Source: Alcaligenaceae bacterium CGII-47
GTDB lineage: Bacteria > Pseudomonadota > Gammaproteobacteria > Burkholderiales > Burkholderiaceae_B
Length of the DNA: 64,000 nt
NCBI GenBank assembly: GCA_019166125.1
Contig: JAHTBO010000004.1
Location: forward strand, 2,115 to 66,114
Direction of reading: 5' to 3'
The number at the start of each line of letters is the position of its first letter. Positions within the stretch are counted from its first letter, which is position 1. Below are positions 1 to 8,070 of this stretch, one piece after another. A model generated the notes under the pieces. It worked only from the letters and a program-made list of their open reading frames with translations, did no database searches and was not told the origin of the DNA. Both the position numbers and the translations under genes were made by a program.

Positions 1-583
1 GCCGGCAGCTTGCATCAACAGGCTTGCAAGGTGCGTGATTGCTCTTGCCCGCTGCGCTGCGTCCATCCTTTGTACTTCGGCGTTGTCCAGCCTTAGGCTC
101 ATCTGACACCACGTCACCGCCGGCGACTGTGGCCTTGCTGGAATGCCTGTTGTTGGCTTGCACATTGCGTTTCTCCCAGACGGTGTTGGAACCATCCGGT
201 AAGTTTGCTCGCAAACGCTCGTCAATGAGAAGCCCACGCAGATTGCATAACGCCGCCACGCTGGCTCTTGGCTCGCTAAGCGCCATGGCAGAACACACGG
301 CGTGATCGAGCATCCACGCCGCTATCATCATGACTACGCCAGGATCGGCTTCAATATGCACAACACAGCCGCCGCTGCGTTGTTCGACGTCGCGAATCTT
401 GACTCGGCGGCCATAGAACGGATGCCAACGATAATAGACTTCAACTTCTTGCCCGATATGGGCAGAATGAACACGAACTTGCTGCCTACGCAACCAAACA
501 GCCGGATAGCGGAATTGCTGCCGCACCGCTGGCAGCAGGCCTGAGAAAGAACCGCTGTCGCCGCCCGTAGCGGCTGTCAACAT
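1..583 (-). CDS. Mobile-element-associated protein of unknown function, partial (runs off the left edge)
   Basis: Reading the minus strand from an ATG at 581-583 gives an uninterrupted frame of 194 codons to the window edge, so the C-terminus is missing. The central part reads like the small companion proteins found beside integrase-type transposition genes: a WHPFYGRRVKIRDVEQR stretch, then a VVHIEADPGV strand, then a hydrophobic AWMLDHAVC helix. The last visible part is basic and polar. I recall such proteins from insertion elements with several genes, perhaps near DUF5372, but cannot confirm the family. It diverges from the Fic gene across a repeat-rich, AT-rich spacer. Short plus-strand frames over the same bases show no recognisable protein. 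Function unknown. Confidence 0.5.
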   Translation of the reverse strand, partial: MLTAATGGDSGSFSGLLPAVRQQFRYPAVWLRRQQVRVHSAHIGQEVEVYYRWHPFYGRRVKIRDVEQRSGGCVVHIEADPGVVMMIAAWMLDHAVCSAMALSEPRASVAALCNLRGLLIDERLRANLPDGSNTVWEKRNVQANNRHSSKATVAGGDVVSDEPKAGQRRSTKDGRSAAGKSNHAPCKPVDASCR

Positions 584-627
584 GTGTTCCCTGAACGCTT
601 ACCTATCTCCTGCGCACGGGCAGCAAT

Positions 628-692
628 AATCGAATTTGTGCAGAATTACTAATTTTTAATCATTTTTGAGTAGATTTAATCGGTTTTGTGCA
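628..692. repeat. Pair of direct repeats in the divergent promoter left of the Fic gene
   Basis: AATCGAATTTGTGCA at 628-642 and AATCGGTTTTGTGCA at 678-692 match at 13 of 15 positions. They start 50 bp apart, close to five helical turns. A shorter echo (AATCGAATTAACG) lies near 788. The spacing and the position between divergent genes suggest an operator or a recombinase/accessory-protein binding site. This is inference from sequence only. Confidence 0.4.
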
Positions 693-860
693 AAAGCCAG
701 ACCGAAGAACTCGATTTGCTGTCGGAGAGATATAAAAATCAAATTCTCACAATAAAGCGCTTTTATAACTAATTTTATGCAGGCATAATCGAATTAACGT
801 GTTGCCAGCATAAATTCATCATTTTTGCGCATCCTGCGGCAGCGGCATCAGGAACATTCT

Positions 861-2480
861 ATGAGTGACCTTCCCAACGACCCTATTGGCGCTGCGTGGC
901 TAGTCCAGGCGTATCAGCTTCTCCCGACCGGGCGACTGCCAGTACAGAGCCAGATCGGCGGGCGACGGGCCACACAGATCAGTGACGGTGACAGGCTGGA
1001 GACCTACCCGGAGATCATGCGCCCGTCACATGAGCCCGCAGCACACCTTCAATTTCACCTGCGCCACGAAGTGCCGCACCTCGAATTCCTGTCTCGCCTG
1101 TTCGCCAAGACCGGCCCCGCCTTTGTTCAGGCTTGGGTCAATGCTGAACCGACCGGGCAGTATGCCCGCCGGGCTGCCTTTCTGTACGAGTGGTTGACCG
1201 AAGACACCTTACAGATGCCGGAGCGCATCGGCGGTAATTATGTTGATGTCGTCGACAACACCAAGCTTGTAGCGGCTTCAGCAGATCGCGCGGTGAAAGT
1301 GCCGCGCTGGCGCATCAACGACAATTTTCCGGGTACGCAATACTTTTGTCCGACCGTCGTCAAGACTGACACAATGATCCAGGCCATGGCCTTGGATGTA
1401 CCGCAGCTCTTCCAGAACCTGACGGACGAATTCGGCGAAGACCTGCTGCAACGCGCCGCTGTATGGATGACGCTACGTGAAAGCAAGGCCAGTTTTGCCA
1501 TTGAGGGTGAAGCAGACCGTGCCAGCCGCATCGAACGGTTCGCCGAGGTCATGGTCCGAAGAACGGGTCACGGCGATAGCCCCTTGACCGACACCGCGCT
1601 TGCTCAACTGCAAAGCGAGATACTGGGCAAGCGCACTACGCTCACCCATTTTGGCTTGCGCCAGTCGCCCGTCTTTGTGGGAGAAACTGTACGCTATCAG
1701 GATGTTGTGCATTATGTGGCGCCACCGGTAGATGACGTCGCGGCCATGCTGGAAGGCCTTCGCGTTTTCCTTGAGCGCACACAAGGACAGTCGCCTGTCA
1801 TGCGCAGTGCCGTGGCCGCTTTTGGCTTCGTCTACATTCATCCGCTGGCTGACGGCAATGGTCGCGTGCACCGTTTTCTGATCAACGACACATTGCGGCG
1901 CGATGGCGCGGTGCCCGAGCCGATGATTCTCCCCGTATCAGCAGTCATCACCGACGATTCGGGAGAGCGTCGCAATTACGATCGCGTGCTGGATGAGGTA
2001 TCCAAACCCCTGATGCAAGAGGCGCGTGAACATATAACGTTCACATCCAGGCATACCACCTATCCGGATGGTGTCGTTTCCAACTTCGAGTTCAACGGCA
2101 ATGAACAGGTTCGCCCTGTGTGGCGCTATCTTGATTTGGGTCCGCATGTGGTCTACTTGTCCAACATCATCACACGCACTCTGACAGAACAGATGCGCGA
2201 GCAATCACGCTACCTGCGCAACCACGGGCGCGCTCGCCAGGCGCTCAAAGAGGTGGTCGAAATGCCTGACCACCAGGCAGACCGTATCCTTAGATCCATT
2301 GAGCAAAACAACGGTGAATTGAGCAATTCACTGGCCAAGCAAATGCCAATACTGAGTGAGCCCGGCGTATGGACGGAGATCATCGAGACCGTATCCCTGG
2401 CTTTCCAAGAGGACCCTCCCGCCGATAGTCATATCCTCGACCGCTACCATCCTTCACGGCCCGCTGGCAGGGAATCATGA
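861..2480 (+). CDS. Fic-family protein adenylyltransferase with built-in inhibitory helix
   Basis: This 539-residue Fic/DOC protein is predicted to transfer AMP (or another nucleotide moiety) to a target hydroxyl. The catalytic loop HPLADGNGR starts at His327 and keeps the catalytic His, the acidic metal ligand and the GNGR anion hole. Upstream, SFAIEGE (Ser211, Glu215, Gly216) matches the inhibitory (S/T)xxxE(G/N) motif, placed N-terminal to the Fic core as in class II Fic enzymes. An in-frame start exists 36 bases upstream, but the ATG at 861 gives the more usual N-terminus. The gene sits alone between a partial mobile-element gene and an attachment-site-like tRNA fragment, so it is probably cargo. 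No separate antitoxin is seen beside it. The target is unknown. Confidence 0.88.
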   Translation: MSDLPNDPIGAAWLVQAYQLLPTGRLPVQSQIGGRRATQISDGDRLETYPEIMRPSHEPAAHLQFHLRHEVPHLEFLSRLFAKTGPAFVQAWVNAEPTGQYARRAAFLYEWLTEDTLQMPERIGGNYVDVVDNTKLVAASADRAVKVPRWRINDNFPGTQYFCPTVVKTDTMIQAMALDVPQLFQNLTDEFGEDLLQRAAVWMTLRESKASFAIEGEADRASRIERFAEVMVRRTGHGDSPLTDTALAQLQSEILGKRTTLTHFGLRQSPVFVGETVRYQDVVHYVAPPVDDVAAMLEGLRVFLERTQGQSPVMRSAVAAFGFVYIHPLADGNGRVHRFLINDTLRRDGAVPEPMILPVSAVITDDSGERRNYDRVLDEVSKPLMQEAREHITFTSRHTTYPDGVVSNFEFNGNEQVRPVWRYLDLGPHVVYLSNIITRTLTEQMREQSRYLRNHGRARQALKEVVEMPDHQADRILRSIEQNNGELSNSLAKQMPILSEPGVWTEIIETVSLAFQEDPPADSHILDRYHPSRPAGRES

Positions 2481-2532
2481 ACGCACAGCAATGAGGGAAT
2501 TTATAGTAGATCATTGCAAGCGCTGATCTCAG

Positions 2533-2580
2533 CTGTACCGAACTGTACCGCCGCACCTTATTTCGGTACAGTACAGGTAC
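2533..2580. repeat. CTGTACCG repeats beside the putative attachment site
   Basis: CTGTACCG occurs at 2533-2540 and 2543-2550 (10-bp phase). Its inverse CGGTACAG is at 2564-2571, followed at once by CAGGTAC. The second copy and the inverse could form a hairpin with a 13-base loop just after the Fic gene, but no T-run follows. The helical phasing and the distance of about 130-170 bp from the tRNA fragment would also fit arm-type binding sites for an integrase or excisionase. Confidence 0.4.
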
Positions 2581-2703
2581 ACACATCAGTTTTCGCCAAT
2601 TTCACGAAATTACACTAACCTACTGATATACAACTACTTTTATCTAACCCAACCTACGCTCACCTTCGCCCCACTTCCCTACGAAAACACCTTCGCACGC
2701 CAA

Positions 2704-2753
2704 CTCAAAATCGCCCGCCGCAAGGCGTGCCGGTTCGATTCCGGCCCCCAGAA
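2704..2753 (+). repeat. 3' fragment of tRNA-Leu(CAA): candidate right attachment site (attR)
   Basis: From the anticodon loop onward this reads like the 3' part of a tRNA-Leu(CAA). CTCAAAATC (anticodon CAA) is followed by a long extra arm (GCCGCAAGGC), then a perfect 5-bp T stem with TTCGATT loop (GCCGG/CCGGC), then an acceptor-like end. No D arm, 5' acceptor strand or matching anticodon stem lies upstream, so this is not a complete tRNA gene. Tyrosine-recombinase elements commonly use exactly this segment of tRNA genes and leave such a copy at the far end. The intact tRNA would be expected left of the window. Confidence 0.7.
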
Positions 2754-2757
2754 CCTA

Positions 2758-3723
2758 ATGTCCATCCTATCCTTGTTCCATCCCCGCAATCGCCATCAGG
2801 GCCGCTACGATTTCATAGAGTTGATCGAAGGCATGCCGGAACTCGGTGCCTTCGTCCGGGCCAATCCCCATGGCGATCAAAGCATTGATTTCGCCAATCG
2901 TGATGCGGTCCAGGCGCTCAACGCCGCCCTGCTCAAAACCTGGTACGGCGTGGTCCACTGGGATATACCGGAAGGCTATTTATGCCCACCTATTCCGGGG
3001 CGGGCCGATTATGTGCATCATCTGGCCGACCTGCTGGCAGAACGCAATGCAGGCGTCATACCCCGCGGTCCGGCGGTGCGTGTGCTGGACATCGGCACAG
3101 GCGCCAGCGCGATCTATCCGGTGATCGGCCATTATGAATATGGATGGCACTTCACGGGATCGGACATCGATCCGGTTGCCGTCAGATCAGCACAAGCGAT
3201 TATCCAGGCCAATCGGGGCCTGAGGGGCGTCGCGGAAGTACGTCAGCAAAAATTGCCTGCGCATATATTCAACGGCTTGGTCGGTGTGAATGAGCGCTTT
3301 GACCTGACACTGTGCAATCCCCCTTTCTATAGCTCATCGGAAGAGGCGGCAAACAGTTCGGAACGCAAATGGCGCGGTCTGGGCCGAGCAGGGGCCCGGC
3401 ACAAGCGCCCATTGCTTAATTTCGGCGGTCGCGATACCGAGCTATGGTACGAAGGCGGCGAGGCCCTGTTCATAAGCCGCATGGCCAAAGAAAGCATGAC
3501 CGTCCAGAAACAGGTGCTTTGGTTTTCCACCCTGGTCTCGAAAGAATCGAACCTGCCCGAGGTCTATCGCAGTATCAAAAACGCCGGCGCGCTTGATGTG
3601 CGCACTGTCGATATGGCGCAAGGCCAGAAAAAAAGCCGCTTTGTCGCCTGGACCTTCCTGAACCGTGCAGATCAAGAAGCATGGCACAGCAGACGCGATG
3701 CGAATGCTGCACGCAACTGCTAG
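2758..3723 (+). CDS. rlmF: 23S rRNA (adenine(1618)-N(6))-methyltransferase
   Basis: RlmF methylates N6 of A1618 in 23S rRNA using S-adenosylmethionine. The N-terminal [14 protein letters not shown], the [18 protein letters not shown] block, the SAM-binding [12 protein letters not shown] motif and the catalytic CNPPF motif (residues 186-190), with the following [10 protein letters not shown] segment, match the family. The 321-residue length and the N-terminus also agree with E. coli RlmF. The ATG is only a few bases after the tRNA-Leu fragment and no Shine-Dalgarno is visible (the preceding bases are CAGAACCTA). The native leader was therefore probably replaced when the neighbouring element inserted, and translation may be weak or depend on the new upstream DNA. 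Confidence 0.93.
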   Translation: MSILSLFHPRNRHQGRYDFIELIEGMPELGAFVRANPHGDQSIDFANRDAVQALNAALLKTWYGVVHWDIPEGYLCPPIPGRADYVHHLADLLAERNAGVIPRGPAVRVLDIGTGASAIYPVIGHYEYGWHFTGSDIDPVAVRSAQAIIQANRGLRGVAEVRQQKLPAHIFNGLVGVNERFDLTLCNPPFYSSSEEAANSSERKWRGLGRAGARHKRPLLNFGGRDTELWYEGGEALFISRMAKESMTVQKQVLWFSTLVSKESNLPEVYRSIKNAGALDVRTVDMAQGQKKSRFVAWTFLNRADQEAWHSRRDANAARNC

Positions 3724-3778
3724 CCGCAGCTGACACGGGTAACGACATCACAAAAAGGTGGAAGTTTATAATTGAATC

Positions 3779-4705
3779 ATGAACACGCAACCGCCACATT
3801 ACGTCCCACACAGATCCTGTACCGTCGAGCAGATCACCATCCGCGGCGCGGTGTCCTATCGTCTGCGCCGGTGGGCCCCTGAAAACGGCTCTTCGCTTAA
3901 TACACCTGCGCTTCTTCTCACTCATGGCTGGATGGATGTTGGAGCGTCTTTTCAACGCTGTGTCGACGATCTTTCCGCTGATCGAGAAGTCATCGCCTTG
4001 GACTGGCGGGGTTTCGGGGGAAGCCGGGGTACCCAGCCAGTCGACAGCTACGGGTTTCATGATTACTACGGCGATCTGGATGCCATCGTTGATTACATAT
4101 CGCCGACTTCTCCAATTGATTTGCTTGGCCATAGCATGGGCGGCAATATCGTGATGACCTACGCGGGCACATGCCCAACGCGAGTTCGTCGCTTGATCAA
4201 TGTCGAGGGGTTCGGGCTTGCCAAGTCCGATCCATCCGAAGCTCCCGCCAGGCTTGCCCAATGGCTTTCGCAGCTTAAATCACCAACGTCATTGCGATCC
4301 TTCGCAAGTGAACAAGATGTCGTGGATCACTTGAAACACAGAAGCCCGCGACTTGAGCAAGAGTATGGTGCCTGGCTTGCGCGTCATTGGACGGAGCCCG
4401 GACAGGATGGCCGTTGGCACATCGCGGCTGATGCCGCGCACAAGCGGGTCAATCCCATGCTCTATCGGTGCGATGAGATCGTTTCCACCTGGGCGCAGAT
4501 CCAGGCGCCCGTCCTTTGGGTGGAAGGTGACCATACAGGCCTTGAACAGCGGGGCGATGACAAATACCCTCGTTCCGAATTCGAAGACCGTCTAAGTAAG
4601 GTACGCTCCGTTGAGCGCGCGGTGATTAATCAATCTGGTCACATGGTCCATCTTGATCAACCCGCAGCGCTGGCGACAGCGATAGAGAATTTTCTTTCCA
4701 GATAA
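3779..4705 (+). CDS. Alpha/beta-fold hydrolase
   Basis: This 308-residue soluble hydrolase has an oxyanion-hole motif THGWMD near residues 48-53, DWRGFGGS in the next strand, the nucleophile elbow GHSMGG with Ser119, an acid candidate in WVEGDHTG, and the catalytic His in QSGHMVHLDQP near the C-terminus. The pattern fits the large epoxide hydrolase/haloperoxidase/esterase-like group, with serine as nucleophile, so an esterase or lipase-like activity is more likely than a dehalogenase. It lies 55 bp after rlmF on the same strand and has no other functional partner. Substrate unknown. No membrane or signal segment is visible. Confidence 0.85.
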   Translation: MNTQPPHYVPHRSCTVEQITIRGAVSYRLRRWAPENGSSLNTPALLLTHGWMDVGASFQRCVDDLSADREVIALDWRGFGGSRGTQPVDSYGFHDYYGDLDAIVDYISPTSPIDLLGHSMGGNIVMTYAGTCPTRVRRLINVEGFGLAKSDPSEAPARLAQWLSQLKSPTSLRSFASEQDVVDHLKHRSPRLEQEYGAWLARHWTEPGQDGRWHIAADAAHKRVNPMLYRCDEIVSTWAQIQAPVLWVEGDHTGLEQRGDDKYPRSEFEDRLSKVRSVERAVINQSGHMVHLDQPAALATAIENFLSR

Positions 4706-4745
4706 AGCTTATTCCATGCCCAGACCAAGCATGCACGGCGTTGGC

Positions 4746-6206
4746 TCAGACAATAGAGCTTACGGCAGCGGTCCGATTGACCATTAGGGCGCGCGCGATA
4801 GCTTGTAGCGCGGTCTCTAGTAGCGCGTGCGTGCTGGCGCCGCCCAGGCTGATGCGCAGAGCGGAGGAGGGTTTTTGATCAATCATCGAGAAATGCGATG
4901 CTGGCGAGACGAGTATTCCGTAGCGATAAAGCTCAGCGGCAATGGCGTCAGCGCGTAGGCTGCCCGTGCTCACCCATACGTGATAACTGGGGATATTTTC
5001 CCGAGTGATCATGGATTTACCTAGAATACTGCTGGCAAGTTGCATGCGTGCCTGCGCTTCGTTTCGATGCAGTAGGACACATTTTTCAGCGTTGCCTGTG
5101 GTGATCAAAAAACTGGCGATTGCTGCTTGCAGGGATGGTTCTTTCCATGTCAGCATAAACATGGCGTCGCGGATTGAGGCTAATAGCGTGGCGGGAGCCA
5201 CGATATAGCCCACGCAAAGGCCCGGCGCCACTGTTTTTGACAAACTGCTGATTGTGATGACGCCCTCTGGCCATAAGGTGGCCAGGGGAGGGATGTCATT
5301 CCCGACAAATGGGCCATAAATATCATCTTCGATGATTGGCACACGGGCTGAGCGTGCTGCTTGCACGAGCTGGATGCGACGGGTGTCACTAAGCGTGGCG
5401 GTGGTCGGGTTCTGTGTGATCGGTGTGCAGATAATGGCTTTGATTGCATGTTGCTTGACCAATGTCGACACGGCATCAGCGTTCATCCCGTCCTGGTCGG
5501 CTTCGATGCCGATGAATTTGAGGCCAAGCATTTGTCCGATGCGTCGCAAGCCTGTGTAGTTCAGGCTCTCGCATAGCACCGCGTCGCCAGGCTTGGTGAG
5601 CGCCAGTAGAGATACGAGTAAACCTTCGTGCGCGCCGCGGATAATCAGGATGCTCTCTGGGTCGATCATATGCCCGCGCAGCGCGAACCAGCTTGCAGCA
5701 GCGTAGCGGTTGGGCTGCGATCCTGGAATGGGCGCATAGTCAAAGAGTGCGTCGGCTTTAGGGCTGTTGGTCAGCTCGCGAAGATTGTCAGCGAGCAGTT
5801 GCGTCGTGATAAATGGTGGCGGAGAGTTAAGCGACAGATCGATGATGTCGGCTGTGGTGACTGCTGTGGGGATGGACAGCGATGCGTCTGGCGCGTCGGC
5901 GACGAATGTGCCGCTACCGGCACAGGTGGTGACCAGGCCTCGCCTCACAGCGACACTTATGGCCTTTGTGATCGTAGCGATGGTCACGCAAAAGGATTCA
6001 GCTATTTCACGCTGCGCCGGAAGCTTAGCACCCGGCTTTAGTATGCCAGCTTGGATGGCATGCTCGATAGCATCTACCACTGCTGCGTATTTCGTCCCTG
6101 CACCAGACTGTAGCGGCGATGCCCATTGATGAAGGGTGCTTTCTGTAGGCATCGCTGATTTTGACGTGCTTTGAATGGCTTTTGCTCTGCTATTGTTTTT
6201 CGGCAT
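4746..6206 (-). CDS. MocR/PdxR-type regulator (GntR DNA-binding domain fused to aminotransferase fold)
   Basis: This 486-residue regulator has a GntR winged helix at about residues 38-102 (KLPAQREIAESF then TITKAISVAVRRG) and a fold-type I aminotransferase domain from about 120. The pyridoxal phosphate lysine is Lys324 in SSLSKTVAPGL, and IIEDDIYG (291-298) supplies the usual Asp. Such proteins sense PLP adducts or amino compounds and control adjacent genes. It starts 14 bp after the TRAP large permease gene, in the same orientation, so it is probably the last gene of dctPQM-regulator. A natural target is the divergent promoter near 9336-9369. ATGs at codons 1 and 19 are both possible starts; the longer one is given. 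Confidence 0.88.
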   Translation of the reverse strand: MPKNNSRAKAIQSTSKSAMPTESTLHQWASPLQSGAGTKYAAVVDAIEHAIQAGILKPGAKLPAQREIAESFCVTIATITKAISVAVRRGLVTTCAGSGTFVADAPDASLSIPTAVTTADIIDLSLNSPPPFITTQLLADNLRELTNSPKADALFDYAPIPGSQPNRYAAASWFALRGHMIDPESILIIRGAHEGLLVSLLALTKPGDAVLCESLNYTGLRRIGQMLGLKFIGIEADQDGMNADAVSTLVKQHAIKAIICTPITQNPTTATLSDTRRIQLVQAARSARVPIIEDDIYGPFVGNDIPPLATLWPEGVITISSLSKTVAPGLCVGYIVAPATLLASIRDAMFMLTWKEPSLQAAIASFLITTGNAEKCVLLHRNEAQARMQLASSILGKSMITRENIPSYHVWVSTGSLRADAIAAELYRYGILVSPASHFSMIDQKPSSALRISLGGASTHALLETALQAIARALMVNRTAAVSSIV

Positions 6207-6220
6207 GACTTACGCTGGGA

Positions 6221-7480
6221 TCACCATCCGGTTGTTAAGATCTGTGCGCCGGGTATAAACATCATTCCTAAGAGTACAACGATGATGGCGGCCACGAAAG
6301 GAAGTGTACCTTTAAAGACCTCCAGTACTGGGACTTTGCTGACAGCACTGACAACGAAGAGATTCAATCCTATTGGCGGAGTGATCACTGCTAATTCCAT
6401 ATTGAGGATCAGCAGGACTGCGAAATGCATCAGGTTGATATCCGACATAGTCAATAAGGGAATCAGGATCGGCATAGTGATCAATATCACCGAGATGACT
6501 TCCATGAACATCCCGAGGACCAGGAAGAAAAACATCAGCGCGATTAAGAGCTGCCAGCCCTCCAGATGCATGGCTGAAATAGACTCAAAGATGAGATGAG
6601 GCATACGCTGGGCAGTGAGGGCGTATCCGAATAGCGTGGCCCCCGCCAGAATAAGCAGAATCATGCTGGCTGTAGAGGCAGAGAGCGTCAGGACAGCGGG
6701 AAGTTTCTTTAGTGGGACTTTGTACACCAGCACAGCCAGTGCCAGCGCGTATATACAGGCTATGGCAGAGGCTTCAGTGGGGGTGAACATCCCCGAAAAA
6801 ATACCGCCTAAAATGATGACGGGCAGCAGTAGCGTTCCGATCGCTTCCCGCGTTCGCTGCCAGCGCACGCTCATGGGTTGGCGAGGGGCTGGCGCAATGC
6901 CTGAACGGGCACCCATGATGAACGCAAAGAGCGCAAGGATAGAGGCTAGTATGATGCCGGGTAAGGTCGCCGCCTTGAACAGGCCGCTGACGGATGTCTC
7001 GGTGACCATACCGTAGACGATTAGAGGAATTGAAGGGGGTAGCAGGATGCCTAAGCCGCCTGCTGTAGCGATCAGTCCTACTGAAAACGTTTTGTTGTAT
7101 CCCCGCGACAACATCTCGGGAATTATGACTGAGCCCACGGCAGCCGCCGTCGCGACCGATGAGCCGCATATTGTCGAGAAAAAAACAGTCGCCAAAACTG
7201 CGACAAAAGGCAAGCCACCGCGATAATGGCCAACCCACGCATCCACCATCGAGATCAGTTTTTGAGTGCCTCCGCTACGGTTTAATATTTCGGCCGCTAA
7301 AATAAAAAATGGGATAGCCAGTAGTGCAGTTGAATTCAGTGAACCGAATAAATATGATGCAAATGAACTGGCATACTCGCCGGACTGGAAAATATAAACC
7401 AAGCCCGATAGCGCAAGCACAAATGCCACTGGAGCGCCTATGAGGATTCCTAGGCCGAGTATGCCGAATATTGAAAACAT
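6221..7480 (-). CDS. TRAP transporter large permease (DctM-type)
   Basis: DctM-type permease of 419 residues with about 12 hydrophobic segments. It uses the sodium or proton gradient to import a substrate delivered by the periplasmic binding protein. Typical family stretches are the N-terminal FSIFGILGLGILIGAPVAF, the central TICGSSVATAAAVGS and LLPPSIPLIVYG, and the C-terminal ELAVITPPIGLNLFVV. I chose the ATG at 7480 because an upstream in-frame start would add 43 polar residues and overlap the small permease gene. It belongs to the minus-strand operon dctP-dctQ-dctM-regulator. Confidence 0.92.
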   Translation of the reverse strand: MFSIFGILGLGILIGAPVAFVLALSGLVYIFQSGEYASSFASYLFGSLNSTALLAIPFFILAAEILNRSGGTQKLISMVDAWVGHYRGGLPFVAVLATVFFSTICGSSVATAAAVGSVIIPEMLSRGYNKTFSVGLIATAGGLGILLPPSIPLIVYGMVTETSVSGLFKAATLPGIILASILALFAFIMGARSGIAPAPRQPMSVRWQRTREAIGTLLLPVIILGGIFSGMFTPTEASAIACIYALALAVLVYKVPLKKLPAVLTLSASTASMILLILAGATLFGYALTAQRMPHLIFESISAMHLEGWQLLIALMFFFLVLGMFMEVISVILITMPILIPLLTMSDINLMHFAVLLILNMELAVITPPIGLNLFVVSAVSKVPVLEVFKGTLPFVAAIIVVLLGMMFIPGAQILTTGW

Positions 7481-7523
7481 GAAAGTCGGGTCTCTGATAA
7501 ATTCGTGAGTGAAGGGCGGGGGT

Positions 7524-8051
7524 TCAGATGCCGAGATTGTCTGTGTCGGAGTCAACGTCGAAGTTGCGTGCACCGCTGCAGATAACCTTGGCCAAGCGTC
7601 TGATCGCATGGCTACACATCATGAGTCCGCCCAGAGGCATAATAATTTGTGGAATCCACATGGGTACGCGGATGATGCCTAGCGTGGAGTCCCCAAACGC
7701 TAGGCTTTCATCGACGAGCAGTATCCCGGAATAAGTCAGTACTGCTGCCAGCATAATGACGAGCAGCATCCCGAGAATATCAAGCACAAATGCAATGGGA
7801 CGGGGCAATATACGAAGTAGGACGTCGACTCGTACGTGTATATTGCGCTTGATCCCCGGCCCAGCAGTTAAAAAGACACTCCAGATGGTGCAGAATGTAG
7901 CAATTTCATATATGCCACTAATACTTATGCCGAAATTGCGCGCGACGATCTGGCCAGTGACCAGAATGGCTGCGCACATTAACAGCAGCCCCCCGAGCTC
8001 TACTTCGAGCCATTCGATGGCGTTCATGGCTCGGTGAAAAGAAGTGGTCAT
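7524..8051 (-). CDS. TRAP transporter small permease (DctQ-type)
   Basis: A 175-residue membrane protein with four predicted transmembrane helices, the normal DctQ layout. Family features include ARNFGISISGIYEIATF, followed by GIKRNIHVRVDVLLRILP (the conserved basic loop after helix 2) and a C-terminal helix containing WIPQIIMPLGGLMMC. It forms the membrane complex with the large permease encoded next. It is separated by about 20 bp from dctP upstream and 43 bp from dctM downstream, consistent with one transcript. Confidence 0.9.
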   Translation of the reverse strand: MTTSFHRAMNAIEWLEVELGGLLLMCAAILVTGQIVARNFGISISGIYEIATFCTIWSVFLTAGPGIKRNIHVRVDVLLRILPRPIAFVLDILGMLLVIMLAAVLTYSGILLVDESLAFGDSTLGIIRVPMWIPQIIMPLGGLMMCSHAIRRLAKVICSGARNFDVDSDTDNLGI

Positions 8052-8070
8052 ATATTTCCCTTAATCCAGT

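Noticed and set aside
39-544. Two short plus-strand frames at the left edge
   Set aside because: A longer, better-coded minus-strand frame covers the same bases through to the window edge, and the plus-strand products look like random sequence.
2704-2757. A complete tRNA gene before rlmF
   Set aside because: Only the anticodon-loop-to-3' portion is present; there is no D arm, 5' acceptor strand or pairing anticodon stem upstream.
3575-4261. A 228-codon minus-strand frame across rlmF and the hydrolase
   Set aside because: It is antisense to two well-supported genes and its product has no recognisable motif; typical of GC-rich antisense shadows.
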